This document shows positions 7,547 through 15,253 of a stretch of DNA of 15,253 nucleotides, in pieces. How positions within the stretch are numbered: position 1 is the stretch's first letter; the number at the start of each line of letters is the position of its first letter. Position numbers and translations under genes: made by a program. The notes beneath the pieces are model-generated. The model was given only the letters and a program-made list of their open reading frames with translations. It had not been told where the DNA came from and did not search any database. The DNA is from Bacillota bacterium. GTDB lineage: Bacteria > Bacillota_A > Clostridia > Lachnospirales > WQUN01. The stretch is from assembly GCA_009786175.1 (NCBI GenBank), contig WQTQ01000182.1, positions 1 through 15,253 of the forward strand. The letters are read 5' to 3'.

Positions 7547-8560
7547 TTACATTTTAATACCCGATTGTCCAATACTTTCTACAAACAGCCTTTGTGTAAA
7601 CAGGTAAAGCACAATTAACGGCGCAACTGCCATTAACAGCCCGGTGGCAATCATAACTTGGATAGCAGCGTTACTAACACCTTCACCGTATATTGCCATA
7701 TGGAACTCGCGGTAAGCTTCCGCAAGGCCGCTTAACTGAACAGAGAATACACCCTGCGACCGTAGGAACAGCGTTGAATAAAACCCGTCTGTCCACTGCC
7801 ATACAAAGGCGAACAAGAAGCAGGATGCCAAAATTGGTTTAGCGTCAAGCAGCATAATTTGTACAAATGTACGTAGTTTGCCGCAACCGTCTACATATGC
7901 CGCCTCTTCCAGTTCTTTTGGCACAGTACGGAAGTATTGACGAAGCATGAATACATACAGACCGCTTCTAAGGCCCATTCCCGTGGCAACAAGAATCAGG
8001 TAACCTGTTAATGTGTCCAATAGATTAAGCGGAGAGCCGCGAAATAAGGTAAACAAACCAAATACATCAAAGAAACGGAAATTTAAAAATAACGGAGCCA
8101 TTATGGTTTGCGGCGGTACAATTATTGTTAGAATAACGCACATAAACCAAAACCCTTTTAGCGGAAATTGGAACCTTGCAAAACCGTACGCTGTTAATGT
8201 ACAGGCAGTAATTTGCAAAATAGCTACCAAAAACGCAATACCGGCAGACCTAAACAGTGCCCCCCAATAGCTCATTATACTTGCTGCCATTCTATAATTG
8301 CCCAACGAAAAATTACGTGGGATAGATATAACAGAAGCATCGTACAAGTCTGCCCTAGACATTATACTTAAGGAAAATTGGTTAAGCAAAGGCTGAAGTA
8401 TTAAGAAGCAAAGGCCAAACAGCAATACAACCTTAAAAATTGTGTTAATTGTATTTGTCAAAGCCCTCTTTACAAAATATCCTCTGCTTTCGCGGTTTCG
8501 TTTAACATACTCACCTATACGGCTGGGTTTTCGCGTATTAACTTTTTCAACTTTAGTCAT
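7547..8560 (-). CDS. Carbohydrate ABC transporter permease (MalG-like)
   Basis: This 337-residue integral membrane protein is the second permease of the inner pair. It has an unusually long basic cytoplasmic N-terminus (about 1-36), then about six membrane segments starting with VVLLFGLCFLIL (44-55) and including 106-128, 138-158, 184-205, 244-262 and 302-324. The cytoplasmic EAA loop that docks the ATPase is EEAAYVDGCGKLRTFVQIML (218-237) followed by DAKPI; D224-G225 and P242 are present, while the usual Ala after DG is Cys226. It ends SGIKM, similar to the C-terminal GIKE/GIKG tails of MalG-type permeases. Its ATG overlaps the upstream permease stop by 8 bases, and it is followed by the binding protein after a hairpin. 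No ATPase is encoded nearby. Confidence 0.93.
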   Translation of the reverse strand: MTKVEKVNTRKPSRIGEYVKRNRESRGYFVKRALTNTINTIFKVVLLFGLCFLILQPLLNQFSLSIMSRADLYDASVISIPRNFSLGNYRMAASIMSYWGALFRSAGIAFLVAILQITACTLTAYGFARFQFPLKGFWFMCVILTIIVPPQTIMAPLFLNFRFFDVFGLFTLFRGSPLNLLDTLTGYLILVATGMGLRSGLYVFMLRQYFRTVPKELEEAAYVDGCGKLRTFVQIMLLDAKPILASCFLFAFVWQWTDGFYSTLFLRSQGVFSVQLSGLAEAYREFHMAIYGEGVSNAAIQVMIATGLLMAVAPLIVLYLFTQRLFVESIGQSGIKM

Positions 8561-9500
8561 AGTAATACACCACCCTCGATATTAATCCACATACAATGGC
8601 AAGTATTAATGCCACAACCAAGAAATACACCCAAACCATTGCGGATGCCAAGCCGTATTCCATACCCTGCAGCATGTTTTGCCTGGCAAGGTTCATTACG
8701 CGGTTGTCTGTCCTAACCAAGAAGTCTACTACGGTATACACAACTACAACCAAAATCATTGGGGAAAGCATTGGGAATGTAATTTTCCAAAAATTCTCCC
8801 ATGCGGTTGCGCCTTCAATACTACTGGCCTCATATACACTTTTAGGTATCGTCTGCAAGCCGGATAAAAATATTAAGATCTGTATGCCCGACGCCATGGC
8901 AATTGTATGAATCTGGTTGATAATCAGGAAAATATACTCCATAAAGTCATTAACAGCCGCGGCACCTGTCGCACTCATTAATATGTCTTCAAGCACACCT
9001 GTTATGTTTGCCCTTAAGGCGTTACTTTCCCTTATATGGTCTGCTAACTGATTTAACATAGAGTTGCTTGTTTCCAAGTCTACTAATACACCACTTGCAA
9101 GTATTACAGGCAGGAAGAACACAGCGCGTACAAAGGCCCTTCCCGGGAAGGCATTGTTTAGCAATACCGCTATAAAAAAACTAAATATCAGTACCGCAGG
9201 AATCATTACGCCCATTCTGGTTACCTCTTCTGTTACATAGCGGGTATACGCAGGGTGTACTAAAAGGGCACGGTTTAGGTTTACAAGCCTTGTAAACTCC
9301 AAGTCGAAACGGTTGTATTGTATATTTAAGTGTACCTGAGAAAATACCATACGTATAGACTGTATCATCGGCCTTGCCATAAAGGCCAGAAAACCAATAA
9401 TAAATGGTGAAATAAACAGGTATCCGGCAATTGCGCCCTTTGTCGCAAGTGTTATTTTGTTGCGCTTTCTCGCGCTGTTTTCAGCAACCACGATATTCAT
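8553..9500 (-). CDS. Carbohydrate ABC transporter permease (MalF/UgpA-like) with periplasm-side insert
   Basis: This 315-residue permease is the first of the inner pair. Membrane segments appear at about 24-44, 97-117, 124-142, 187-214, 246-264 and 286-309. The EAA loop is YEASSIEGATAWENFWKITF (223-242) plus PMLSP, with Glu instead of Asp before the Gly. Between the third and fourth segments lies a hydrophilic insert (about 143-186) including ETSNSMLNQLADHIRESN, longer than in standard permeases of this class and predicted to face outward; it might contact the lipoproteins of the cluster. The start has a good AAGGAAGG site (9502-9509), and the upstream DUF5696 gene ends only 19 bases before. 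It should pair with the 7547-8560 permease and the 6010-7476 binding protein. Confidence 0.92.
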   Translation of the reverse strand: MNIVVAENSARKRNKITLATKGAIAGYLFISPFIIGFLAFMARPMIQSIRMVFSQVHLNIQYNRFDLEFTRLVNLNRALLVHPAYTRYVTEEVTRMGVMIPAVLIFSFFIAVLLNNAFPGRAFVRAVFFLPVILASGVLVDLETSNSMLNQLADHIRESNALRANITGVLEDILMSATGAAAVNDFMEYIFLIINQIHTIAMASGIQILIFLSGLQTIPKSVYEASSIEGATAWENFWKITFPMLSPMILVVVVYTVVDFLVRTDNRVMNLARQNMLQGMEYGLASAMVWVYFLVVALILAIVCGLISRVVYYYD

Positions 9501-9519
9501 TCCTTCCTTTTTCAGGTGA

Positions 9520-12078
9520 CTAACGCACTACCGTATAACGCATTGCGGGAACAATTACACCATCTTGTTTAAAATCAAAATTGGACAAATTTACATATAC
9601 TCTTGTGCCGTCTTCATACACCGTAACGGTAACATCATCCGATAAAATCATGTGGTTAACTATTAATTGGTTGTACAGATGTGAGAAGTATCTGTTATGG
9701 TTTTGATACAGCATATTGGCTTCGTTAACCCAGCGGTCATACTCGTTTGCAAAGAAGCGTCTGTACCTGGCTACACCGTGGAGTTCGCTGGTGGGCTGTG
9801 TTTTAAAGCTAAAGAATAAGGACGAACCGGATTCCACAGAACGCAGTAAATAGTACGAATAGTCTTCGGACAGGTTAAGTGGCCGCCCGGCAAAATGCAC
9901 CAGCCCGTGCAAAGCTATCTGGTAAAACGGTACCGATACATCTGTGATGGCAAAATTTTGGTCCGAAAGTGGCATACCGGTAATTACATTGGCGAAAGGC
10001 ATCGCATAAGCAAAGCCGTAGTTTAGCCAAATACCGGTACCACCGGCTTTTAAGTCTGCCAGTAAATTGCTTCGCATATGCATAGACGATTCGCGGCTTA
10101 CATAACGTCTATCGTTAAAGTCCCCGGCCAAGGCACTGCCCATTGTACGGAATGAAATATTATTTACACCCAAATTGGATGCTTGATCCACAAAATTATT
10201 TACCAAATCCATTGTAAACCCGGGTGTTGCCAGTACTACAGGGTCTGCAAGCACACTCGCGCTTCCCAATTGTCCAAAGTGCACATGACTGTGCCCGTTG
10301 TGTTGAACCCTGTCACGGGTTACATAGCGGGCAGCGTCACTATTTAAACTAAAACCGTTAAATAATGAGTTGTCGCGCATTAGGACAAAATCGCCCTCTA
10401 AATAAAATTCGTAGCCAAACCTGTTTGCGGCATCTAACATATTATTGAAAGACCGCCTGTTACCCAGCCGTGAGACAAGTCTTACCCTGGTTGGTACGGA
10501 ATGGTCTATGGAATTATTATGGGCACCCAGCATACGGATGTGCAAGTTTTGCCACCCCATAGAATGGAAATCTTCCATCATACCCGCAGCTTCATCGAAA
10601 GTTGTTAGGGCAAACGGACGGGAAACCGGCATACCCAACAGTGGCTGAACCATTTCTATCGCGCCAAGGATTTCTACCATAGCGTTTACAGGCTCTGTTA
10701 CACGGTTGTTTAGCCATGGATAACGGGCTTGTAAAAACTCCCGGTAGGCCACTGCCATACCAACATAGCCCGGTGTGTCTGTAAACACATAGCGTACAAC
10801 AATAGATTCGCCTTCCGGCAAACGCCGTTCATGAATTTGGATACTTTCCGCGGTACGCCCCGTTACATTGGCAAGCCCGCCGTGTATTAACCGGAAGTTT
10901 GCCGATACACTACTGTATGGGGTGCGCATACCGCCTGTTTCTGCCCATACTTGCGCGTATGAGGCACCGCTTTCGATTATTGCGGCAAAAGTGCCGCCGT
11001 TCCTGTATATACCAAATACCGGATATGCCGCCCGGTTATCATGAATAATTGCTTCGCGGAAAACAGCCTCGTCCCAGCCAAAAATATTACTGGAGAAAAC
11101 TTGCTGGCTATGGCGCCCGTTGTTGAAAAACAGTAAAGACCCGGAGCCATCCGGCAAAAAGAGATAACCTTCGTCATCGTTATGGCCTGCGCCAAAAAAC
11201 GGCATTAATGTAAACCTGGTGGGAAGAAACTCTACACGGTAATTGATTTCATCAAAAGGAACTGTAACTACCATGGCATTTTGGTCAAGTTCAAAACGCA
11301 TTGTAACGTTGAAAACCGGAATATCTAAATACGTATCCAAACCAAAGTAGTTCATGTCATATTCCCATTCGTAAATGGTATAGCCGACACTTTGCAGCAT
11401 ATCTTGTAAACGCTCAAGCATAAAATCTTGTATCGCGCTGCGCAGCACAAAAATATTTTGATACTCTAACGTAGGGAACCTCTCCAGCAATTCCGAACGG
11501 TTATCTGCGGGGCGCAAACGGTTTATATCAAAAAGCCTGTAGGCTTCTAACATTTGACGCCTTTGTGCGGGCTCTAACTGGTCTATGAAGTAATAAAAGC
11601 GTTCTTCGTATATGGCATCCGGTATAAAGAAAATCTTCGGTATGTTACCAACAGTAAAATATACTTCCAAGCCGCCGTCAACCAATGCATGCTCGAAACT
11701 GTTATTTTGCACCGATTGCCTGTAGGTAGTAAATGTTTGCCCTGCACCAAGCCGGTTCTCAAACTCAAGCAAAAACAGACTTTGCATATGAGAACGTGCT
11801 ACAGGAGCCGCGTTTACTTCATTTCTTGCGTTGTATGGCGTAGAACGCCATTCTTTACCGCTGCCGCGCTCTGTAACAACAATTTCTGCGGTGTCGGTTA
11901 AAAATTCCAGGATTAGATATTCATTTTCAATTGATACAACCGGGGGTATGTCGTCTGCAAGGCCGTAACCAAAAATGATAATCTCGCCGCCATACCTTTC
12001 CTCCATTGTGCAAGCTGCCGCAATAAGCACAAGGCAGGTTAAAAAAGACAACATAAAAATTTTCTTACATGACTTCAT
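9520..12078 (-). CDS. DUF5696-type large lipoprotein, possible glycosidase-like fold
   Basis: This 852-residue protein has a lipoprotein signal peptide with lipobox I-A-A-A-C (lipidated C23), so it should sit on the outer membrane face. The N-terminal half (about 40-460) looks beta-rich, with SGKEWRSTP (73-81) and LPDGSGSLL (308-316). The region from about 465 to 700 alternates strands and helices in a way that suggests a TIM barrel, with acidic residues at putative strand ends (E561 and D563 in LEGDFVLM; D653 in LAGDFND). The C-terminus (about 810-852) is another beta unit. I recognise it as resembling DUF5696 proteins that travel with sugar ABC operons; catalytic activity is a hypothesis. 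I chose ATG 12078 because GAGGTGA (12087-12093) is 8 bases upstream; GTG at 12090 and ATGs at 12087 and 12084 are alternatives. The gene follows YIP1 directly. Confidence 0.85.
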   Translation of the reverse strand: MKSCKKIFMLSFLTCLVLIAAACTMEERYGGEIIIFGYGLADDIPPVVSIENEYLILEFLTDTAEIVVTERGSGKEWRSTPYNARNEVNAAPVARSHMQSLFLLEFENRLGAGQTFTTYRQSVQNNSFEHALVDGGLEVYFTVGNIPKIFFIPDAIYEERFYYFIDQLEPAQRRQMLEAYRLFDINRLRPADNRSELLERFPTLEYQNIFVLRSAIQDFMLERLQDMLQSVGYTIYEWEYDMNYFGLDTYLDIPVFNVTMRFELDQNAMVVTVPFDEINYRVEFLPTRFTLMPFFGAGHNDDEGYLFLPDGSGSLLFFNNGRHSQQVFSSNIFGWDEAVFREAIIHDNRAAYPVFGIYRNGGTFAAIIESGASYAQVWAETGGMRTPYSSVSANFRLIHGGLANVTGRTAESIQIHERRLPEGESIVVRYVFTDTPGYVGMAVAYREFLQARYPWLNNRVTEPVNAMVEILGAIEMVQPLLGMPVSRPFALTTFDEAAGMMEDFHSMGWQNLHIRMLGAHNNSIDHSVPTRVRLVSRLGNRRSFNNMLDAANRFGYEFYLEGDFVLMRDNSLFNGFSLNSDAARYVTRDRVQHNGHSHVHFGQLGSASVLADPVVLATPGFTMDLVNNFVDQASNLGVNNISFRTMGSALAGDFNDRRYVSRESSMHMRSNLLADLKAGGTGIWLNYGFAYAMPFANVITGMPLSDQNFAITDVSVPFYQIALHGLVHFAGRPLNLSEDYSYYLLRSVESGSSLFFSFKTQPTSELHGVARYRRFFANEYDRWVNEANMLYQNHNRYFSHLYNQLIVNHMILSDDVTVTVYEDGTRVYVNLSNFDFKQDGVIVPAMRYTVVR

Positions 12079-12086
12079 GAACATCA

Positions 12087-12722
12087 TCACCTCATCCTAA
12101 ACAGAATTTCTTGCCCAAGAGATATAAAATACGCAACCCCGTCACTTACAACCGCGAAAAACATAACAAAAACGAAAATAATTACGCCAATAGCCACAAC
12201 GGTAAAAAGCGATGACAATATTGTTTTACTCATTGTGTAGTCATGAATTTCCATCATTGCGCAAAGAAGTAGAAGTACAAACCAAAACATACCGACACTG
12301 GTCATTAACCAGTATAACGCGCCTTCGTCAAAAGTTATTATGTGGCTTACAGGTACCAGCGCGGCATTGATAATAATCATAGGTACCAGCGCGTAGGCAG
12401 TACCCATGTATATGTCCTTAAGCCGCCCTTTGCCATCCATAAGTGTAGTCAAACTCCAGTTGGCAATAGTCCATAAAAAAAGTGGCAATAAAACTTGAGC
12501 AATTACTATAAAAATGTTAAAAGACTCTAGGTTCACAAGCCTAAATTGGAAGTTGGTAGCCGTATAACGCAGTATCTCAACTATAACAGCCAATACTACA
12601 ATTGTGTGAGCGGCCGCCATACTGCCCTTGCGTTCGTGAACTAAGTCCCAAAAACCCACAAGAGGCCTACGCATTGTATAAAGGCTGTAGCGCAAGCTTT
12701 GCACGTATTCCGTTCGCGTCAT
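12087..12722 (-). CDS. YIP1 family membrane protein
   Basis: This 211-residue protein has a soluble N-terminus with a P20-containing segment (RRPLVGFWDL, 18-27) followed by five predicted membrane helices at about 38-55, 69-88, 107-127, 137-157 and 168-192. That pattern fits bacterial YIP1-domain proteins; no enzymatic motif is visible. Its ATG overlaps the stop of the propeller gene in an ATGA (12719-12722), so the two are translationally coupled, and its TGA stop lies inside the ribosome binding site of the DUF5696 gene. This tight packing argues that the three products are made together and may form a membrane complex, with YIP1 as the integral part. The molecular role of bacterial YIP1 proteins in sugar operons is not known to me. 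Confidence 0.8.
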   Translation of the reverse strand: MTRTEYVQSLRYSLYTMRRPLVGFWDLVHERKGSMAAAHTIVVLAVIVEILRYTATNFQFRLVNLESFNIFIVIAQVLLPLFLWTIANWSLTTLMDGKGRLKDIYMGTAYALVPMIIINAALVPVSHIITFDEGALYWLMTSVGMFWFVLLLLCAMMEIHDYTMSKTILSSLFTVVAIGVIIFVFVMFFAVVSDGVAYFISLGQEILFRMR

Positions 12723-14197
12723 GACTCCAACACTTCCCTTCTGATGCGGAGGACAAATTTAACCACAGGCGGAACAACAATTAAAGTACCTATAACTATT
12801 GCAAATATCCAAAAGTGGTCTTCCATCCATTGACGGCGATAGAAACCAAATGCACGCCCGTATCCTCTAAAGTCGTCGTTTAATTGGAAATAACGCATTG
12901 CATCTCTGTAATAGCCTTGACGCAACAGCGACCGGGCAATACCCGCATAGGCCATACCAAAATTACCGTTCATTCTTAGCACCTGCTGCCAGCTTTCCGC
13001 GGACGCGTCATACAAACCCTGGCGATAATAAAGTATAGCTTGGTTTATAAGAGTACCGTATTCTGTTAAGTCGAAACGTGTTACGGCGGCGGTTTGAGCG
13101 TCAAGAGCATACAAGGCAAAACCCATACTGTCTACCGCAGAAGGCAGAATAAACATACCCTCACGGTTACCCCTGCCCCCAAAAACGAACAACAAGTCCC
13201 CTTGAAAATCGTAGGCAAACAGACGCCCACGGGTACGGTCAAAGGCAACAAACGTCTCGTTGGGGAGGGTTGTTATGTCTATAAACCTGGAAGGGCCGGT
13301 TATACCGGCAGCAGTCCCGTATGTCAAATCCCCAACAATGGAGAATCTGCCATTTCTAATTAATATATCGTTACCCATGGCATTTAAACGCCTAACAGGG
13401 TCTACTTGCAAATTGGAATTTGTTACAAAAATAAATCCTTCTTGGTCTATAAATACATTGTTGTACTCTGTTGGTGTGTATAAGGGCATGCGGGCCCTTT
13501 GCTCTTGCGTGGCAATCATGCGCCAAAATTGGTCTATCGGGGAAATTGTAACAGGGCTTGCCCCCATGTAGCCCGCAAAATTTCCGTAGCGGTCAAATTC
13601 CATAAGGCCACGGTTTACGTGAGTCGCTTGTACAAATAACCTGCCCGAATGGTCTACACCCAGTTTATTGGGTATAAAATGCAGCCCAGGGTCTAAAAGA
13701 CTATTTTCCGGGTGAGTTATTTCTCTTATAACATTCCATTCCGAGTCTACATGTAAAATACGGTGATTTTCTGTATCGGCAATCCATATGTCGCCCCACG
13801 CCGCGACAAATATACCGTGGGGGCTGTTAAATGTGCTGGGCGAACCATCCAGCATTACATGATCAACCACTTGATAAACTACGTGAGTACTGTCTTCCGT
13901 ATATTCCAAAACTACAATTCTGTTATTTCCTGTGTCGACAACATAAATAAAATTGTCTATTACAAACAAATCCTGTGGGTTGTTAAAATCCCCAATACCC
14001 AAGTGCTCGCCAAGTATAAATGCGGTAACTCTGTAAACATCCGGCGACGGGTTGGGCAAGCCTCTAAAGCAATAAGTGTAGGTAAAATTTGTAGGAGATG
14101 CAGCAAAAATGGGCATTGCCATACCAAAAGTAAAAACGAAAACAATCACAACTGCCACAAAACCGCTAATGGCTTTTTTATGTTTTAGGCACTTCAT
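12719..14197 (-). CDS. Secreted NHL-type beta-propeller with TPR and C-terminal membrane anchor
   Basis: This 492-residue protein starts with a signal peptide (hydrophobic 9-30, likely cleavage near A32/A33). Residues 60-375 carry NHL-like propeller repeats, for example NPQDLFVIDNFIYVVDTGNN (73-92) and SPHGIFVAAWGDIWIADTEN (125-144), with further blades near 177-202, 245-260 and 305-335. Residues 383-440 look like one or two TPR-type helical hairpins (YYRQGLYDASAESW and RQGYYRDAMRYF). A single membrane helix (463-483) ends in a basic tail RIRRE, so the propeller and TPR parts should face outside. The start follows AGGGGGA (14203-14209), which overlaps the upstream permease stop. A scaffold or ligand-binding role is inferred; propellers of this type can also be enzymes, but I see no clear active site. 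Confidence 0.85.
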   Translation of the reverse strand: MKCLKHKKAISGFVAVVIVFVFTFGMAMPIFAASPTNFTYTYCFRGLPNPSPDVYRVTAFILGEHLGIGDFNNPQDLFVIDNFIYVVDTGNNRIVVLEYTEDSTHVVYQVVDHVMLDGSPSTFNSPHGIFVAAWGDIWIADTENHRILHVDSEWNVIREITHPENSLLDPGLHFIPNKLGVDHSGRLFVQATHVNRGLMEFDRYGNFAGYMGASPVTISPIDQFWRMIATQEQRARMPLYTPTEYNNVFIDQEGFIFVTNSNLQVDPVRRLNAMGNDILIRNGRFSIVGDLTYGTAAGITGPSRFIDITTLPNETFVAFDRTRGRLFAYDFQGDLLFVFGGRGNREGMFILPSAVDSMGFALYALDAQTAAVTRFDLTEYGTLINQAILYYRQGLYDASAESWQQVLRMNGNFGMAYAGIARSLLRQGYYRDAMRYFQLNDDFRGYGRAFGFYRRQWMEDHFWIFAIVIGTLIVVPPVVKFVLRIRREVLES

Positions 14198-14207
14198 AAC
14201 CGTCCCC

Positions 14208-15110
14208 CTACTCTTTTATGCCGGAACTGGCCATTGTTCTTAAAACGTTACTTTGGGCAATAATAAACAATGTAATTGGCACAATCATCATAAACAAAGT
14301 AACCGCCGCACCTACACCGGCACGGGCAATCCCGCCGCCCATAATTTGGCCCAGGGCAAATGGTAATGTTTTTAGCTGCTCTGTGTAAATTAAGGTACCG
14401 GCTGTGGTGTGCCACAGGGCCTGTACACAGAAAATCATACCTGTAAGCCAGGCCGGTTTGACCAGGGGCATAATAATGCGGGAGTAAATCATCCACTCGC
14501 TTGCGCCGTCAATTTTAGCGGACTCTACCAAGGAATCCGGTACGGTGTCCATAAACTGTTTCATAAGGAAAAACCCTAACGGCATTGCAAAAGCCGGTAT
14601 AATAACCGCAAAGTATGTGTCTATCCAGCCGAGCCGTGACAAAATTAAGAAGTTGGGTATGCCTGTTACATGACCGGAGAACATTAGTGTTACAATAACA
14701 ACACTAAAAAACAACTTGCTGCCCGGGAAAACATATTTGGAAATTGCATAAGCACCCATAGACGCAAGGGTCAAATGTCCAACAGTACCGACTACTGTGA
14801 TAAACACCGTATTAAAAATGTAGCGTGAAAATGTTACCCACGAACGGGACATAATAATAAACAAATCCTGAAAGTTGGTAAGTGTCGGATTAATTACGAA
14901 AAGCCTTGGGGGGAAAAGGAATATTTCGTTTAAAGGCTTAAACGCGTTGTTAATGGCAAATACAAGAGGGAAGGCAAAAAAGAAACCAAAAATACAAAGT
15001 ATGCATATGATAAATATGTCGCCGCCCCGGGAACGGTTTGGCTTGCGTATAGCCCTTGCGGACCTTATAACTCTTGTCTTTTGACTGTTATTTTTTTTAC
15101 TTTTTACCAT
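14208..15110 (-). CDS. Carbohydrate ABC transporter permease (MalG/LplC/YtcP-like)
   Basis: This 300-residue permease has a basic N-terminal tail (1-30) and six predicted membrane helices at about 33-53, 99-122, 135-153, 164-184, 219-237 and 267-286. Its EAA loop is ESAKIDGASEWMIYSRIIMP (196-215) with the canonical D201-G202-A203 core. It ends SSGIKE, the usual tail of MalG-type permeases. I start it at 15110 because GGGGGAG (15117-15123) lies 6 bases upstream; the alternative ATG at 15125 overlaps the previous stop codon (TAATG) and would add five residues. It partners the permease whose end is seen at 15125-15253. The binding protein for this pair is not seen between them and may lie to the right of the window. 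Confidence 0.93.
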   Translation of the reverse strand: MVKSKKNNSQKTRVIRSARAIRKPNRSRGGDIFIICILCIFGFFFAFPLVFAINNAFKPLNEIFLFPPRLFVINPTLTNFQDLFIIMSRSWVTFSRYIFNTVFITVVGTVGHLTLASMGAYAISKYVFPGSKLFFSVVIVTLMFSGHVTGIPNFLILSRLGWIDTYFAVIIPAFAMPLGFFLMKQFMDTVPDSLVESAKIDGASEWMIYSRIIMPLVKPAWLTGMIFCVQALWHTTAGTLIYTEQLKTLPFALGQIMGGGIARAGVGAAVTLFMMIVPITLFIIAQSNVLRTMASSGIKE

Positions 15111-15116
15111 TATAGT

Positions 15117-15123
15117 CTCCCCC
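15117..15123 (-). promoter_or_regulatory. Ribosome binding site favouring the 15110 start
   Basis: GGGGGAG lies 6 bases before the ATG at 15108-15110. The other in-frame ATG (15123-15125) overlaps this site and has only a weak AGTAGG upstream, although its TAATG overlap with the preceding stop could allow re-initiation. Confidence 0.6.
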
Positions 15124-15124
15124 A

Positions 15125-15253
15125 TTATGTGCCTACTCTGCGCAGAAATGCTTGTACGCCCTTGTTGGTATTAATCATAATTAAGAACAACAACGTAGCA
15201 ATTGCGGAAGCATATCCCATTTCGAAGCGCATACCGCCATAGTCTGCCAGGTG
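15125..15253 (-). CDS. Carbohydrate ABC transporter permease (LplB/UgpA-like), C-terminal end only
   Basis: Only the last 42 codons and the TAA stop are in the window; the rest lies beyond base 15253. The tail contains FEMGYASAIAT (10-20 of the fragment), a hydrophobic segment LLFLIMI and the end FLRRVGT. This GYASAIA block followed by a final membrane helix and a basic end is characteristic of the last helix of MalF/LplB-type sugar permeases. The stop shares a base with an ATG of the following permease (TAATG), so the two are co-transcribed and probably coupled. The EAA loop is not visible, so the call rests on the C-terminal motif and on the neighbouring second permease. Confidence 0.85.
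   Translation of the reverse strand, partial: HLADYGGMRFEMGYASAIATLLFLIMINTNKGVQAFLRRVGT

Noticed and set aside
7477..7572. N-terminal extension of the solute-binding protein from 7572
   Set aside because: It would place 32 residues before a clean lipoprotein signal peptide and overlap the permease end; AGAGGAG fixes the 7476 start.

Overview
The window looks like a carbohydrate-use locus from a low-to-moderate GC Firmicute, most likely a gut or lignocellulose-associated Clostridia or Lachnospiraceae-type bacterium. The signs are strong AGGAGG-type ribosome binding sites, Gram-positive lipoprotein signal peptides with a cysteine lipobox, family 1 solute-binding proteins, and ABC permease pairs with no ATPase beside them. 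Genus cannot be fixed from the sequence. Every real gene is on the minus strand, so transcription runs from base 15253 towards base 1. No gene-free stretch exceeds 300 bases; the only two sizeable gaps (826-1004 and 5806-6009) each hold a copy of one palindromic repeat.

Right part (15253 to 9520): the tail of one sugar ABC permease, a second complete permease, a secreted membrane-anchored beta-propeller/TPR protein, a YIP1-type membrane protein, and a large DUF5696-type lipoprotein. These genes are packed with overlaps or almost no spacing (TAATG at 15125, ATGA at 12719-12722). Middle (9500 to 6010): a second permease pair with an 8-base overlap, then its lipoprotein solute-binding protein behind a short leader hairpin. 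Left (5805 to 1005): three signal-less, so cytoplasmic, glycoside hydrolases: GH10 xylanase, GH95 alpha-L-fucosidase/galactosidase and GH43 beta-xylosidase/arabinofuranosidase, closed by a perfect 12-bp hairpin. Far left: the start of another lipoprotein solute-binding protein, cut by the window edge.

Together this reads as a system for importing and cutting decorated xylan fragments. Substituted xylo-oligosaccharides would be captured by lipoproteins, imported through two permease pairs powered by an ATPase encoded elsewhere (inference), and trimmed in the cytoplasm by GH95 and GH43 while GH10 cuts the backbone.

The most interesting parts are (i) the propeller/TPR, YIP1 and DUF5696 trio set between two ABC permease pairs, which looks like an extracytoplasmic accessory complex without a known role, and (ii) a structured ~90-bp palindromic repeat present once on each side of the three-enzyme cassette, with at least one compensatory base-pair change between copies.
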